Positions 19,447 through 30,356 of a stretch of DNA of 64,000 nucleotides are shown one piece after another. Each line of letters begins with the position of its first letter. Position 1 is the first letter of the stretch. Source of the stretch: an uncultured Polaribacter sp. (GTDB taxonomy: Bacteria > Bacteroidota > Bacteroidia > Flavobacteriales > Flavobacteriaceae); NCBI GenBank assembly GCA_938084845.1, contig CALKEB010000046.1, forward strand, positions 1 to 64,000, read 5' to 3'. The translations under genes were made by a program, and so were the position numbers. A model generated the notes under the pieces. That model saw nothing but the letters and a program-made list of their open reading frames with translations, was not told the DNA's origin and searched no databases.

Positions 19447-19995
19447 TTATTTTAATAAATCCGCACGTAATTGTTCTACGTAATGAATTATTTGCCAACG
19501 TTCATTATAAGTTAACTGACCAGAGTGAGATCCCATTAAATTTTTACCATGATAAATTACATGATAAATAGAACCTGCTGTAATGTCTCTATCTTTATAA
19601 CTTGGTATTCCTTCAAACTTTTCAGCTTGTGCTAAGTATCCGTTTCCATCACCTTTTTTTCCATGACAAGAAATACAGTAAATAGAATACAATTCTTTTC
19701 CTTTCTCTAGGTTTTCTTCAGTAGCCTCAATAGGATTTTTTAACTCCGCTTTTGCTTTCTCATAACCTTGAGGTGTATCTGGAATATCATATGCAGGATG
19801 ACCACCTCTTGGTATAGTACCAGCAACAGGCTTACTATTTACTGGGTTACCGTTTAAACCATTAGCATCATCTGTATCATAAGGTAAAGATACATACATA
19901 TCTGGCATGTACTCTAATTGAGGTTTTCTTCTGTCATTACAAGATACCATACTTGCAAACACAACTAAAGCAGTAAATAATTTTAAACTTTTCAT
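19447..19995 (-). CDS. actE: Alternative complex III monoheme cytochrome c subunit ActE
   Basis: 182 aa; lipobox MVSCND, CISCHGKKGDGNG heme motif. Confidence 0.88.
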   Translation of the reverse strand: MKSLKLFTALVVFASMVSCNDRRKPQLEYMPDMYVSLPYDTDDANGLNGNPVNSKPVAGTIPRGGHPAYDIPDTPQGYEKAKAELKNPIEATEENLEKGKELYSIYCISCHGKKGDGNGYLAQAEKFEGIPSYKDRDITAGSIYHVIYHGKNLMGSHSGQLTYNERWQIIHYVEQLRADLLK

Positions 19996-20005
19996 TATTT
20001 TTTTA

Positions 20006-20533
20006 TTAGTGCTTATCTACTATATTAATTTCTACAGCTCCTGTCTTTTCTAATAAAGAAGTTAATGCTTCTTCATTATTATGAACTGGTATTTCCATTA
20101 AAAAATGATCATCTGTAGTTCTTGGGTCTGGATTTTCTGCTTTTTTAAATGGCCATATTCTACTTCTCATGTAAAATGTAATTACCATTAAATGCGCTGC
20201 AAAAAACACTGTCAATTCAAACATAATTGGCACAAAGGCTGGCATGTTTTCAAACCATGAAAAACTAGGTTTACCTCCAATGTCTTGTGGCCAATCTTGT
20301 ATCATCATATAGTTTGTCATCCATATAGCGAATGATAAACCTGTGATACCGTAAAAGAAAGCTGTAATTGCTAACTTTGTTGGCGCCAATCCCATAGCTT
20401 TGTCTAATCCATGAACAGGAAAAGGACAAAATACTTCTTCGATATGATGATGTTCTGATTTCACTGCCTTAACAGCATCTAACAACACTTCATCATCATT
20501 GTAAAATGCATGAATAACTTTTGATGACTCCAT
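20006..20533 (-). CDS. actD: Alternative complex III subunit ActD (DUF3341)
   Basis: 175 aa; two TM helices, HIEEVFCPFPVHGLDKAMGL. Confidence 0.9.
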   Translation of the reverse strand: MESSKVIHAFYNDDEVLLDAVKAVKSEHHHIEEVFCPFPVHGLDKAMGLAPTKLAITAFFYGITGLSFAIWMTNYMMIQDWPQDIGGKPSFSWFENMPAFVPIMFELTVFFAAHLMVITFYMRSRIWPFKKAENPDPRTTDDHFLMEIPVHNNEEALTSLLEKTGAVEINIVDKH

Positions 20534-20535
20534 AA

Positions 20536-21996
20536 TTATTCTTTTTTATTGTTATCAGGGTTAACCTCCTTTGATTTAGTCTTAGCTACAATAGATGGCT
20601 TTGTAGGAATACCTTCTGCTCTTCTTTTTTTATAAAATTCTCCAGAAGATTTTAATATTGTTTTTACTTCTGCTTGCGCAATTACAGGGAAAGTTCTAGC
20701 ATATAATAAAAACAACACAAAGAAGAATCCTATAGTACCAATAAAGATACCTACATCTACAAAAGTTGGCTCAAAACGCCACCAAGTAGATGGTAAATGT
20801 CCTTTACTTAATACAATTGCGATAATATCAAAACGCTCAAACCACATTCCGATGTTAATGGCTATAGAGATAATAAATGACCAAATAAAACTTCTTCTTA
20901 TTTTTTTAAACCATAATAATTGTGGAATAAATATGTTAAAGATTAATAATGACCAAAAAGCCCACCAATAAGGTCCTGTTGCAGCACCTACAGATAAATA
21001 TGTGTAATTTTCATATGGAGAACCAGTATACCAAGCAATAAAGAATTCTGTTGCATAAGCTACAGCAACAATACCACCTGTTAGAATGATTACGATATTC
21101 ATATATTCTACGTGTAAACGTGTAATATACTCTTCCATATTTGTTACTTTTCTCATGATTCCTAACAAGGTCTGCACCATTGCAAATCCAGAAAAGATAG
21201 CTCCTGCAACAAAGTAAGGTGGAAAGATTGTAGAGTGCCAACCTGGATTAATAGAGGTAGCAAAGTCCATAGATACAATAGTGTGTACAGATAGCACTAA
21301 TGGCGTTGCTAAACCAGCAAGAACTAAAGAAACTTCTTCAAAACGTTGCCAATCTTTTGCTCTACCAGACCATCCAAAACTTAATAAAGCATATATTTTC
21401 TTTTGAAAAGGTTTCACAGCCCTATCACGTATCATTGCGAAATCTGGTAACAAACCTGTCCACCAAAAAACTAGTGATACAGATAAATATGTTGAAATGG
21501 CAAATACATCCCACAATAATGGAGAGTTAAAGTTTACCCATAACGATCCAAACTGATTTGGTAACGGTAAAACCCAATATGCGTTCCATGGTCTACCCAT
21601 GTGAATAATTGGAAATAAACCTGCCTGAAAAACGGCAAAAATTGTCATGGCTTCTGCAGAACGGTTAATGGCCATTCTCCATTTTTGACGGAATAACAAT
21701 AGTACAGCAGAAATTAATGTTCCTGCATGACCTATACCTACCCACCATACAAAGTTGGTAATATCCCAAGCCCATCCGATGTTCTTGTTTAATCCCCAAA
21801 CTCCAATACCAGTTCCTACTGTATAGAAAATACATCCAAATCCCCAGAGCATTGCTGCTAAAGAAATGTAAAATGCCATGTGCCAGTTTTTATTTGCTTT
21901 ACCTTCTATAGGTTTGGCAATATCTTCGGTAATATCGTGATAACTCTTATCACCTAATACTAAAGGTTCCCTTATGGGTGCTTCGTAATGAGACAT
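20536..21996 (-). CDS. actC: Alternative complex III subunit ActC (NrfD/PsrC family)
   Basis: 486 aa polytopic membrane protein; NrfD-like, act gene order. Confidence 0.93.
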   Translation of the reverse strand: MSHYEAPIREPLVLGDKSYHDITEDIAKPIEGKANKNWHMAFYISLAAMLWGFGCIFYTVGTGIGVWGLNKNIGWAWDITNFVWWVGIGHAGTLISAVLLLFRQKWRMAINRSAEAMTIFAVFQAGLFPIIHMGRPWNAYWVLPLPNQFGSLWVNFNSPLLWDVFAISTYLSVSLVFWWTGLLPDFAMIRDRAVKPFQKKIYALLSFGWSGRAKDWQRFEEVSLVLAGLATPLVLSVHTIVSMDFATSINPGWHSTIFPPYFVAGAIFSGFAMVQTLLGIMRKVTNMEEYITRLHVEYMNIVIILTGGIVAVAYATEFFIAWYTGSPYENYTYLSVGAATGPYWWAFWSLLIFNIFIPQLLWFKKIRRSFIWSFIISIAINIGMWFERFDIIAIVLSKGHLPSTWWRFEPTFVDVGIFIGTIGFFFVLFLLYARTFPVIAQAEVKTILKSSGEFYKKRRAEGIPTKPSIVAKTKSKEVNPDNNKKE

Positions 21997-22016
21997 ATGC
22001 TATATCTTAATTTTAA

Positions 22017-25000
22017 TTACGCTTCGTTAGTGTTCTTTATTTTTACTTGGTAGATTACATTTGGTTTTGTTTGTAAGTAATCTAAAACATTGTACGCTCT
22101 TTTATCTTTAGCTAAAGCGGTTACTTTGTCTTCTTTATTATTTACATCACCAAACACTAGTGATCCTGTTGTACACGCAGATGAACAAGCTGTTTCAAAT
22201 TCATCTGTATTTACAGGTCTACCCTCTTTTTTAGCTTCTAGAATTGTAGCTTGTGTCATTTGAATACACATCGAACATTTCTCCATAACTCCTCTACCAC
22301 GTACTACAACATCTGGATTTAATACCATTTTTCCATACTGATTGTTCATGTTAAAGTCAAATTGGTTGTTGTTTGCATACTCGAACCAGTTAAAACGACG
22401 AACTCTATATGGACAGTTGTTTGCACAATACCTAGTACCAACACATCTGTTATAAGTCATTTGATTTTGACCTTGACGACCATGCGTTGTTGCAGCCACA
22501 GGACAAACTGTTTCACAAGGTGCATGGTTACAATGCTGACACATCATAGGTTGGAAAGTAACTTCTGGATTCTCTGCTTCAGTTTCTAAAGCTTTATAAG
22601 TATCTCCTCTACTTAATCCTAATTCTTTTGCATCTTCTCTAGTTTCTACTGAAGAAGAATAATATCTATCAATACGCAACCAGTGCATATCTCTTCCTAC
22701 TCTTACCTCTCTTTTACCAACAACTGGCACATTATTTTCTGCGTGACAAGCTACAACACAAGCACCACATCCAGTACAAGAAGTTAAATCTATAGATAAG
22801 TTAAAATGATGCCCTAGTTCTCTATTGTGCTCATCCCATAAATCTATGGTATTTGCCTCTACTTCTTGATGGTCATAAGACACATACGCAGGCTTGTTCC
22901 AACCATGGTGATGGTCTTTAGGCTCTACAGTTTTATACTCTTTTAAAGAGGCTACCTTTAAAATATCATGACGTCCTGCAATTGTTTTCTGTACTTGTGT
23001 ACATGCAAACTCATGATAACCAGGAGTCTTCTCTATGGTAAGCCCATATTGAATATTATTACTATTTGTATAAAATGGATAGGCATTAACACCTACTTGC
23101 ATTGCTTCTTTTAAACCAAAAGTTTTTCCAAAACCTAATGCTAATCCAACAGAACCTTTTGCTTGTCCTGGCTGAATTAATACAGGAACTACAGCCTCTA
23201 TACCATTTAATGAAATTTTTGCATAATCTCCATTTATAGCTCCATTATCTTTAACAGGATTTGAAAAACCTAACGCTTTTGCATCTGCAATAGACATGGT
23301 TAAATAATTATCCCAAGAGGTTCTTGTTATTGGATCTGGAAATTCTTGTAACCAAGGATTGTTTGCTTGTCTACCATCTCCTAAACCAGTTTTTGTATAC
23401 AAGTTCAATTCAAAACCACTAGCTTTTTTTGCACCACTAAATAATTCAGCAGCTGCAGATGCTATGGAAACCGTACTTTTAAATGTATCTTGATTTACTA
23501 TACTTCTTTTATAATATCCATTATGTAAAACTGTACTCCAAGAACTACCTTCTAAAATAGTAGTAGATGCATGTGCTTTTAAATACTCATAATAGGTTGT
23601 GGTATTTCCAGACCATTTTAACAATGTATCTTGGAATTGACGTGTATTAAATAATGGCTGTATTGTTGGCTGCATTAAGCCATACGTTACATTATCAAAC
23701 TGAGTGTCTCCCCATGATTCTAAAAAATGAGGTGTTGGTAATGCATAAGTAGAAGCATTTACAGTAGCACTGTCTTCTGTTGATAATGCAACAGATAACG
23801 CTACCTTCTCTAAACCTTCTGCAAAAGCTGTTGCATTGGCTGAAGAATAGATTGGATCTACATTGTGTGTTAATACTCCTGCAATTTTACCAGCCTTCAT
23901 ATCAGAGATCAACTGCGCTACTTCAACATCATTTCCTTGACGAATATTTAATGTATTTGTAGTATCAAAAACGTCACTCTGTAATGCTTCATTTATTGCA
24001 AAAGCAACTAATTGCGCATTTTTATCATTTAAACCCGTTAAAACAACAGATTTATTACCGTTCTTTTTTAATTCAGCAGCCATTTTTTTAACTTCAGCAT
24101 CAACAGGAGTTGATTTAGAAGCCACAGTATTACCTGTAATGGCATTGTATAAATTTAGTAATGCAAAAATCTGATCTGATGGTTTTACTACCACACGCTT
24201 ATCTGCATTTGCGCCAGTTAAAGACATATTGCTCTCAAACTGAACATGGTAAGACATCTCACCAGTTTCTGGCTTTCTTCCGTTTACATAACTTTTCTCA
24301 AACCCTCCATGAAAGTCACTTAAAAAGTCTGCTCCGAAAGAAACAATTGTTTTTGCTTTATTCAAATGGTAATTAGGCAACGCTCTTTTACCATACATTG
24401 CTAACATTGCATCTGCAGCACCAGATTCTGAAACTGAGTCATAAACAACATGTCTTGTATTTGGATATGCTTCAATAAATTCTGCTATAATTTGCTCAGT
24501 AGACGGACTTGCTAATGTACCTGTTAACAGTACAACTGGCTTATTCTGATTCTTAAAACTTGCCAATTGAGCGCCAATTGCGTTATCAGCATCTGCCCAA
24601 GAAATTACTTCACCAGATTTAGAAGGCTCCTTTAACCTTAGTTTTTCATCATATAATGATAAAATAGCCGCCTGAACTCTAGCTGTAGTAGTACCATTTG
24701 CCTCTTTATTTGGCATAATTTGAATTGGACGACCTTCTCTTGTTTTTACCAAAACATTAGCGAAATCATAACCATCTGCCATAGAAGTTGCGTACCAGTC
24801 TGCAACACCTGCAATAATATCATTAGGTTTTACTACGTAAGGAATAGACTTTCTAACTGGTCCTTCACATGCAGCTAAAGAAGCTGCAGCAGTTGTAAAA
24901 CCAACGTACTTTAAAAAATCTCTACGTGAAGTAGAACTATTTTCTAATGTCTCTTTATCACCTAAAAAATCATCAGTAGCAATCTCATCTACAAACTCAT

Positions 25001-25076
25001 TTTTACTTAACGTTTCAACAATAGAACTATCTTTTAGTTCCTCAACACTTTTCCAGTATTTTTTGTTTGAAGCCAT
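22017..25076 (-). CDS. actB: Alternative complex III subunit ActB (TAT-variant molybdopterin-like plus FeS domain)
   Basis: 1019 aa; SRRDFLKYVGFTTAAASLAACEG, ferredoxin motifs CTGCGACVVACHAENN, CQHCNHAPCETVCPV. Confidence 0.93.
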   Translation of the reverse strand: MASNKKYWKSVEELKDSSIVETLSKNEFVDEIATDDFLGDKETLENSSTSRRDFLKYVGFTTAAASLAACEGPVRKSIPYVVKPNDIIAGVADWYATSMADGYDFANVLVKTREGRPIQIMPNKEANGTTTARVQAAILSLYDEKLRLKEPSKSGEVISWADADNAIGAQLASFKNQNKPVVLLTGTLASPSTEQIIAEFIEAYPNTRHVVYDSVSESGAADAMLAMYGKRALPNYHLNKAKTIVSFGADFLSDFHGGFEKSYVNGRKPETGEMSYHVQFESNMSLTGANADKRVVVKPSDQIFALLNLYNAITGNTVASKSTPVDAEVKKMAAELKKNGNKSVVLTGLNDKNAQLVAFAINEALQSDVFDTTNTLNIRQGNDVEVAQLISDMKAGKIAGVLTHNVDPIYSSANATAFAEGLEKVALSVALSTEDSATVNASTYALPTPHFLESWGDTQFDNVTYGLMQPTIQPLFNTRQFQDTLLKWSGNTTTYYEYLKAHASTTILEGSSWSTVLHNGYYKRSIVNQDTFKSTVSIASAAAELFSGAKKASGFELNLYTKTGLGDGRQANNPWLQEFPDPITRTSWDNYLTMSIADAKALGFSNPVKDNGAINGDYAKISLNGIEAVVPVLIQPGQAKGSVGLALGFGKTFGLKEAMQVGVNAYPFYTNSNNIQYGLTIEKTPGYHEFACTQVQKTIAGRHDILKVASLKEYKTVEPKDHHHGWNKPAYVSYDHQEVEANTIDLWDEHNRELGHHFNLSIDLTSCTGCGACVVACHAENNVPVVGKREVRVGRDMHWLRIDRYYSSSVETREDAKELGLSRGDTYKALETEAENPEVTFQPMMCQHCNHAPCETVCPVAATTHGRQGQNQMTYNRCVGTRYCANNCPYRVRRFNWFEYANNNQFDFNMNNQYGKMVLNPDVVVRGRGVMEKCSMCIQMTQATILEAKKEGRPVNTDEFETACSSACTTGSLVFGDVNNKEDKVTALAKDKRAYNVLDYLQTKPNVIYQVKIKNTNEA

Positions 25077-25145
25077 TTACTTTTTGTTATTAGTTTTAGT
25101 CTTTATTTTAAAAATGAATAAAACAAAAACTATCTTTATTTTTTA

Positions 25146-26450
25146 TTAATAGTGGCACTTACCACATTCTAAACCACCTAATTGTGCAATAGTAACTTTA
25201 TCTACATTGTACTTTTCAGCTAATTCTTTGTGAATATTATCATAGTACTCAGTACCTTTTAAATCTACTTTTGTTTCTCTATGACAATTGATACACCACC
25301 CCATTGTTAATGGTGAATACTGACGCATTTCATCATAGGTCTCTACAGGTCCATGACACTTTTGACATTCGATACCACCAACTGTAACATGTTGCGAATG
25401 GTTAAAATATGCAAAATCTGGCAAGTTGTGAATTCTAACCCATTTGATTGGCTTAGTCTTTCCTGTATATTCTAACTCTTCTGGATCCCATCCTGCAGCA
25501 TCATATACTTTTGCAATTTCTTTATCTAACTGTGCTTTTCCGTAAGTAACACCATCCCATTCTACAACAGTTCCCTCAGCAACTTCTGCGATATTTTCGT
25601 GACAATTCATACACACATTTACAGATGGAATACCTGAGTGTTTACTGTGTTTTGCAGAAGAATGACAATACTGACATTCAATTTTATTTTCGCCAGAGTG
25701 AATCTTATGAGAAAACGCGATAGGCTGTAAAGGCATATAACCTTCATTAACCCCTACTTTATACAATGTTCCAAAAACAATGTAAGCACTCATTAATAAT
25801 ACAAATATTGTAGTTAACACATGTAGAAAAGTATTTCCTTTAACACCTAGCCACAGCTCTTGTAAATCTCTCTTTATATTAGATTTGTTTTCAGATTTTT
25901 TACCTTTCAATTCATTTACTTGTTTCAATAAACTAGCAATCATTAAAAAAGCAACAATGATAGCAGCTGCCAATAGATAAATAATCCATTTTGGCGCTCC
26001 ACCAGAACCATCTCCTACAGAAACAGCGGCACCAGCTGTTGCAGCAACTTGCTTCACAGGGTCTCCAACAGTTGTATAATAAAGGATATCATTAATTTGA
26101 CCATCACTTAATTGAGGAAAAGCACTCATTGGTGAACCATTGTACTCTTCATAAATTGCGATAGCATCTTTGTCTCCAGAAGCTCTTAACTCTACATTAT
26201 TTCTAATCCAAGCTAACAACCACTCGTTTTCTCTTCTACCTTCCACACCTCCTAAAGCAGGTCCTACAAGTTTTTTATCTAGCTTATGACAAGATGCACA
26301 AAGCGATTTAAAAAGCTTCCTACCTTCGGCTTGACGAGCAGCGTCAACATCTTGAGAATAAGAGTTTAAACTGATTGAAAAAAGCAGAACAATTGCAAAA
26401 CCCTTAAGGAGTTTATTAACAATTTTACTGTGTAACAATACACTTTTCAT
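25146..26450 (-). CDS. actA: Alternative complex III multiheme cytochrome c subunit ActA
   Basis: 434 aa; six CxxCH motifs: CASCH, CQYCH, CMNCH, CQKCH, CINCH, CGKCH. Confidence 0.92.
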   Translation of the reverse strand: MKSVLLHSKIVNKLLKGFAIVLLFSISLNSYSQDVDAARQAEGRKLFKSLCASCHKLDKKLVGPALGGVEGRRENEWLLAWIRNNVELRASGDKDAIAIYEEYNGSPMSAFPQLSDGQINDILYYTTVGDPVKQVAATAGAAVSVGDGSGGAPKWIIYLLAAAIIVAFLMIASLLKQVNELKGKKSENKSNIKRDLQELWLGVKGNTFLHVLTTIFVLLMSAYIVFGTLYKVGVNEGYMPLQPIAFSHKIHSGENKIECQYCHSSAKHSKHSGIPSVNVCMNCHENIAEVAEGTVVEWDGVTYGKAQLDKEIAKVYDAAGWDPEELEYTGKTKPIKWVRIHNLPDFAYFNHSQHVTVGGIECQKCHGPVETYDEMRQYSPLTMGWCINCHRETKVDLKGTEYYDNIHKELAEKYNVDKVTIAQLGGLECGKCHY

Positions 26451-26512
26451 ATTTACAAATTATTTTAATATCTGTACAAATAGCTCAAAAAAACACTTCC
26501 TGAACTGTTCGA

Positions 26513-26520
26513 CAAAAGTA
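26513..26520 (-). promoter_or_regulatory. -7 element upstream of actA
   Basis: Reverse complement TACTTTTG (TAnnTTTG). Confidence 0.55.
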
Positions 26521-26621
26521 CTACATATTGCTAAATTTTTAAAAAGGAAAAGAATGTTAAATATTAATTTATAACAATTCTAAATAATGGTTTCCTCTAA
26601 AAAAAATAGAAAAGATGTTAT

Positions 26622-26629
26622 TACTTTTG
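26622..26629 (+). promoter_or_regulatory. -7 element upstream of the SPOR protein
   Basis: TACTTTTG (TAnnTTTG). Confidence 0.5.
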
Positions 26630-26644
26630 TGAAAATATTTTTTT

Positions 26645-27004
26645 ATGAAAAAAGCAATATTCTTATTTTTTATTTTTTTGGCAATTAACACCACCTTAAT
26701 TGCTCAGAATAAAACCCATTCTAGTGAAGAAGTAGCCAAACTTATTGCTAAAAAAAGAGCATTTAATAAAGAATATGGTTTTGGGTATTGCATACAATTG
26801 TATTATGGTGATGAAACAAAAGCAAGAGAATTAAAAGATAAATTTGAACTTTTATTTCCAAAAATATTAATAGAATTAGATTACGAGCAACCTTATTGGA
26901 AGGTGCTTATTGGCAAGTATAAAACAAAATTAGAGGCAGATAGAGCAATGCTCATTTATTCAGAGGAATTTTCAGGATTAATTGTTATTCCTCTTGGTAA
27001 ATAA
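26645..27004 (+). CDS. SPOR-domain-like secreted protein
   Basis: 119 aa; signal peptide; GYCIQLYYGDETKARELKDKF...YWKVLIGKYKTKLEADRAM. Confidence 0.75.
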   Translation: MKKAIFLFFIFLAINTTLIAQNKTHSSEEVAKLIAKKRAFNKEYGFGYCIQLYYGDETKARELKDKFELLFPKILIELDYEQPYWKVLIGKYKTKLEADRAMLIYSEEFSGLIVIPLGK

Positions 27005-27009
27005 TAATT

Positions 27010-27046
27010 TTAAAACCCCCAAATTAAAAATTTGGGTTTTTTTTTA
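27010..27046. terminator. Bidirectional terminator between SPOR gene and gapN
   Basis: AAACCCCCAAATTAAAAATTTGGGTTTTTTTTT. Confidence 0.85.
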
Positions 27047-28636
27047 TAAAATATAATCTGTATTGATGAAATTAGACGTTTTCTTATCTAAAAGCTCTTT
27101 TAGTATTGCATTATTGTAAGAAGTATCTTTTGACGCTAAAAAGGTTCTTATTGAAAAAGAACGTAAAGCATCATGTACACTTAATGTAGCAACAGCAGAA
27201 TCTTTACGGCCTGTAAAAGGGTATACATCTGGCCCTCTTTGTGCTGCACTATTTAAGTTTACCCTACACACCAAGTTTACTAAAGAATCGATTAATGGCG
27301 CTAAGGTTTTAACCTCACTTCCAAAAACACTAACCTGTTGTCCGTAATTTGATTCAGCCATATCATCTAAAGGCTCTTGAATATTCTTGAAGGAAACTAT
27401 AGGTATTACTGGTCCAAATTGTTCTTCTTGATATACACGCATCTCTTTAGAGACCGGATATAAAACAGCTGGAAAAATATAGTTTTCACTTGTTTCACCT
27501 CCTTTTTTATTCAAAATTTTTGCTCCTTTTGCAGTAGCATCATCAATCAAATCTTGAATGTATGCAGGTTTTCCTGGTTCTGGTAATGGAGTTAATTTCA
27601 CTTCTTCTTCCCAAGGATTTCCAAACTTTAAAGCATCAACTCGTTCTGCAAATCTCTTGTTAAACTTATCAACTATATGTTCATGAACATACAATACTTT
27701 TAAGGCTGTGCATCGCTGACCATTGAAAGAAGTAGCTCCTGCAATACATTCATTAATAGCTAAATCTAAGTCTGCATCTGGCAAAATAATTCCAGGGTTC
27801 TTCGCTTCTAACCCTAAAACCAAACGCAATCTATTTTTATAAGGATGATTTGCCTGAATTGCATTTGCAGAAGTGCTGTTTCCTATTAAAGCCAAAACAT
27901 CAACCTTACCTGTTTTCATGATTGGAGTGGCTAAAATTCTACCTCTACCATAAATGATGTTTACCACACCTTCTGGAAAACTATTTTGAAATGCCTCTAG
28001 TAAGGGAGACAATAATAATACACCATGTTTTGCAGGTTTAAAAACAGTTGTATTTCCCATTATTAAGGCAGGAATTAATAAGGCAAAGGTTTCATTTAGT
28101 GGATAATTATAAGGCCCTAAACATAAAACAACCCCTAAAGGACCTCTTCTAATGTGCGCGTAAACACCACCGTGTTTTTCGAACTTAGCAGCATCGCGAT
28201 CCATTTGTTTGTAATCTTCAATGGTATCATAGATGTATTCCACAGTTCTATCAAATTCTTTTTCTGAATCTGGAAGTGATTTTCCTATTTCCCACATTAA
28301 AAGTTTAACAACATCGGCTCTTTTGGTTTTCATTTGCTCTACAAATTCTTCCATGCAAGAAATACGGTCTGCTACACTCATGGTAGGCCATAAACCTTGT
28401 CCTTTATTGTATGCTTTATGCGCAGATTGTAAAGACGCTAATGCTTCTTTTTCAGTTAAGTTAGGAATTGAACCTAAAAGTGTTGGTTTATAGTCTTTAG
28501 TAGAGGAAATAGTAGAATAGACTTTAGAAAAGTCTCCTTCCCAAGGAATTAACTCCCCATTTATCAGGTATGTTTTTTGATGAGTTAATGCATTAATTTT
28601 AAATTCTTCTGGTATATTATGAAATCCTTGATCCAT
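27044..28636 (-). CDS. gapN: NADP-dependent glyceraldehyde-3-phosphate dehydrogenase (GapN-type aldehyde dehydrogenase)
   Basis: 530 aa [44 protein letters not shown]. Confidence 0.87.
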   Translation of the reverse strand: MDQGFHNIPEEFKINALTHQKTYLINGELIPWEGDFSKVYSTISSTKDYKPTLLGSIPNLTEKEALASLQSAHKAYNKGQGLWPTMSVADRISCMEEFVEQMKTKRADVVKLLMWEIGKSLPDSEKEFDRTVEYIYDTIEDYKQMDRDAAKFEKHGGVYAHIRRGPLGVVLCLGPYNYPLNETFALLIPALIMGNTTVFKPAKHGVLLLSPLLEAFQNSFPEGVVNIIYGRGRILATPIMKTGKVDVLALIGNSTSANAIQANHPYKNRLRLVLGLEAKNPGIILPDADLDLAINECIAGATSFNGQRCTALKVLYVHEHIVDKFNKRFAERVDALKFGNPWEEEVKLTPLPEPGKPAYIQDLIDDATAKGAKILNKKGGETSENYIFPAVLYPVSKEMRVYQEEQFGPVIPIVSFKNIQEPLDDMAESNYGQQVSVFGSEVKTLAPLIDSLVNLVCRVNLNSAAQRGPDVYPFTGRKDSAVATLSVHDALRSFSIRTFLASKDTSYNNAILKELLDKKTSNFINTDYIL

Positions 28637-28638
28637 TT

Positions 28639-28678
28639 TTTGTTTGTTAGGTATATTATTTGTTTGTTAGGTATATTA
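28639..28678. repeat. Perfect 20-bp tandem duplication in the gapN 5' UTR
   Basis: (TTTGTTTGTTAGGTATATTA)x2 directly upstream of the gapN ATG. Confidence 0.95.
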
Positions 28679-28768
28679 AAAGTAACTTTTTTTACTATTA
28701 CAATTTAATAAAAAAAAACTACCTAAAAATAAAATAACGCATTAAAAACGAAATTGATTTCGAAAAAT

Positions 28769-28804
28769 AAAAAATCTGCTAGAAGTATATCTAGCAGATT
28801 TTTA
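28769..28804 (-). terminator. Terminator after ilvC
   Basis: AAAATCTGCTAGA(agtata)TCTAGCAGATTTTT. Confidence 0.92.
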
Positions 28805-28808
28805 CACT

Positions 28809-30281
28809 TTAAGACTTAATCACCTTCATTGCTGTCATTGAAGCTCTTAATTTTTCTCCTACCATTTCTACTGGGTGATTTCTAATAATCTTATTAATTC
28901 TTATCAATTCTTGATTATCAACTCCATTTTCTGTACTAAATGATTTCCCAATTACATTTGTAGAAACAGTTTTCATAAAATCTGCTAGTAAAGGCTTGCA
29001 AGCATGATCAAATAAATAACAACCATATTCTGCAGTATCTGAAATTACACGATTCATTTCATACAATTTTTTACGCGCAATAGTATTTGCAATTAGTGGA
29101 GTTTCGTGTAAAGATTCGTAGTATGCTGAAGCATCTATAATCCCTGATTCTGTCATGGCCTCAAAAGCCAACTCTACTCCTGCCCTTACAAAAGCGACCA
29201 ACAAAGTTCCATGATCAAAATATTCTTGCTCAGAAATTTCTTGCGTTGTATTTTGTTGTTTTTCAAAAGCAGTTTCACCTGTAGCTGCCCTCCATTTAAG
29301 TAGATTTGCATCATCATTTGCCCAATCTTCCATCATGGTCTTAGAAAAATGACCTGTCATAATATCGTCCATGTGTTTTTGGAATAATGGACGCATAATA
29401 CCTTTTAGTTCTTCAGACAATCTAAAAGCCTCTACTTTTGCAGGGTTAGACAATCTGTCCATCATATTTGTAATTCCACCATGCTTTAAAGCTTCTGTTA
29501 CAGTTTCCCAACCATATTGAATTAATTTTGCTGCATATCCAGCATCAATACCTTGTTCTACCATTTTATCAAAAGATAAAATTGCACCTGTTTGCAACAA
29601 ACCACATAAAATAGTTTGCTCTCCCATTAAATCAGATTTTACCTCTGCAACAAAAGAAGATTCTAAAACACCTGCCCTATGACCTCCTGTTCCTACTGCA
29701 TAAGCTTTTGCTTGTGCCCAACCTTTTCCTTCAGGATCATTTTCTGGATGAACCGCTACCAATGTTGGTACTCCAAAACCTCTTTTATACTCCTCTCTAA
29801 CTTCAGAACCAGGACATTTAGGTGCTACCATTATTACGGTTAAGTCTTTACGTATTTTCATACCCTCTTCCACAATATTAAATCCATGAGAGTAAGACAA
29901 GGTTGCTCCTTTCTTCATTAAAGGCATTATGGTTGTTACAACATTAGTATGTTGTTTGTCTGGTGTTAAATTAATAACCAAATCTGCAGTTGGCAACAAC
30001 TCTTCGTAAGTACCTACTACAAACCCGTTTGAAGACGCATTTATAAAGGATTCTCTTTTTTGATCAATTGCGGCTTGTCTTAAAGTATACGAAATGTCTA
30101 AACCAGAATCTCTCATATTTAGACCTTGATTTAAACCTTGTGCGCCACAACCCACAATAACAATTTTCTTTTCTTTTAATGCATTTACACCGTCTTCAAA
30201 TTCTGAAGCGTCCATAAAACGACATTTTCCTAATTGCTCTAATTTTTCTCTTAATGTTAATGTGTTGAAATAATTTGACAT
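28809..30281 (-). CDS. ilvC: Ketol-acid reductoisomerase (class II, long form)
   Basis: 490 aa; [36 protein letters not shown]. Confidence 0.96.
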   Translation of the reverse strand: MSNYFNTLTLREKLEQLGKCRFMDASEFEDGVNALKEKKIVIVGCGAQGLNQGLNMRDSGLDISYTLRQAAIDQKRESFINASSNGFVVGTYEELLPTADLVINLTPDKQHTNVVTTIMPLMKKGATLSYSHGFNIVEEGMKIRKDLTVIMVAPKCPGSEVREEYKRGFGVPTLVAVHPENDPEGKGWAQAKAYAVGTGGHRAGVLESSFVAEVKSDLMGEQTILCGLLQTGAILSFDKMVEQGIDAGYAAKLIQYGWETVTEALKHGGITNMMDRLSNPAKVEAFRLSEELKGIMRPLFQKHMDDIMTGHFSKTMMEDWANDDANLLKWRAATGETAFEKQQNTTQEISEQEYFDHGTLLVAFVRAGVELAFEAMTESGIIDASAYYESLHETPLIANTIARKKLYEMNRVISDTAEYGCYLFDHACKPLLADFMKTVSTNVIGKSFSTENGVDNQELIRINKIIRNHPVEMVGEKLRASMTAMKVIKS

Positions 30282-30356
30282 TGTTTCTATTTTTATTTTC
30301 TTTATTTTAGAAAAAGCTTAAAATACTTTAACGTAGCTTTTTCTTTCCTTTATTTT

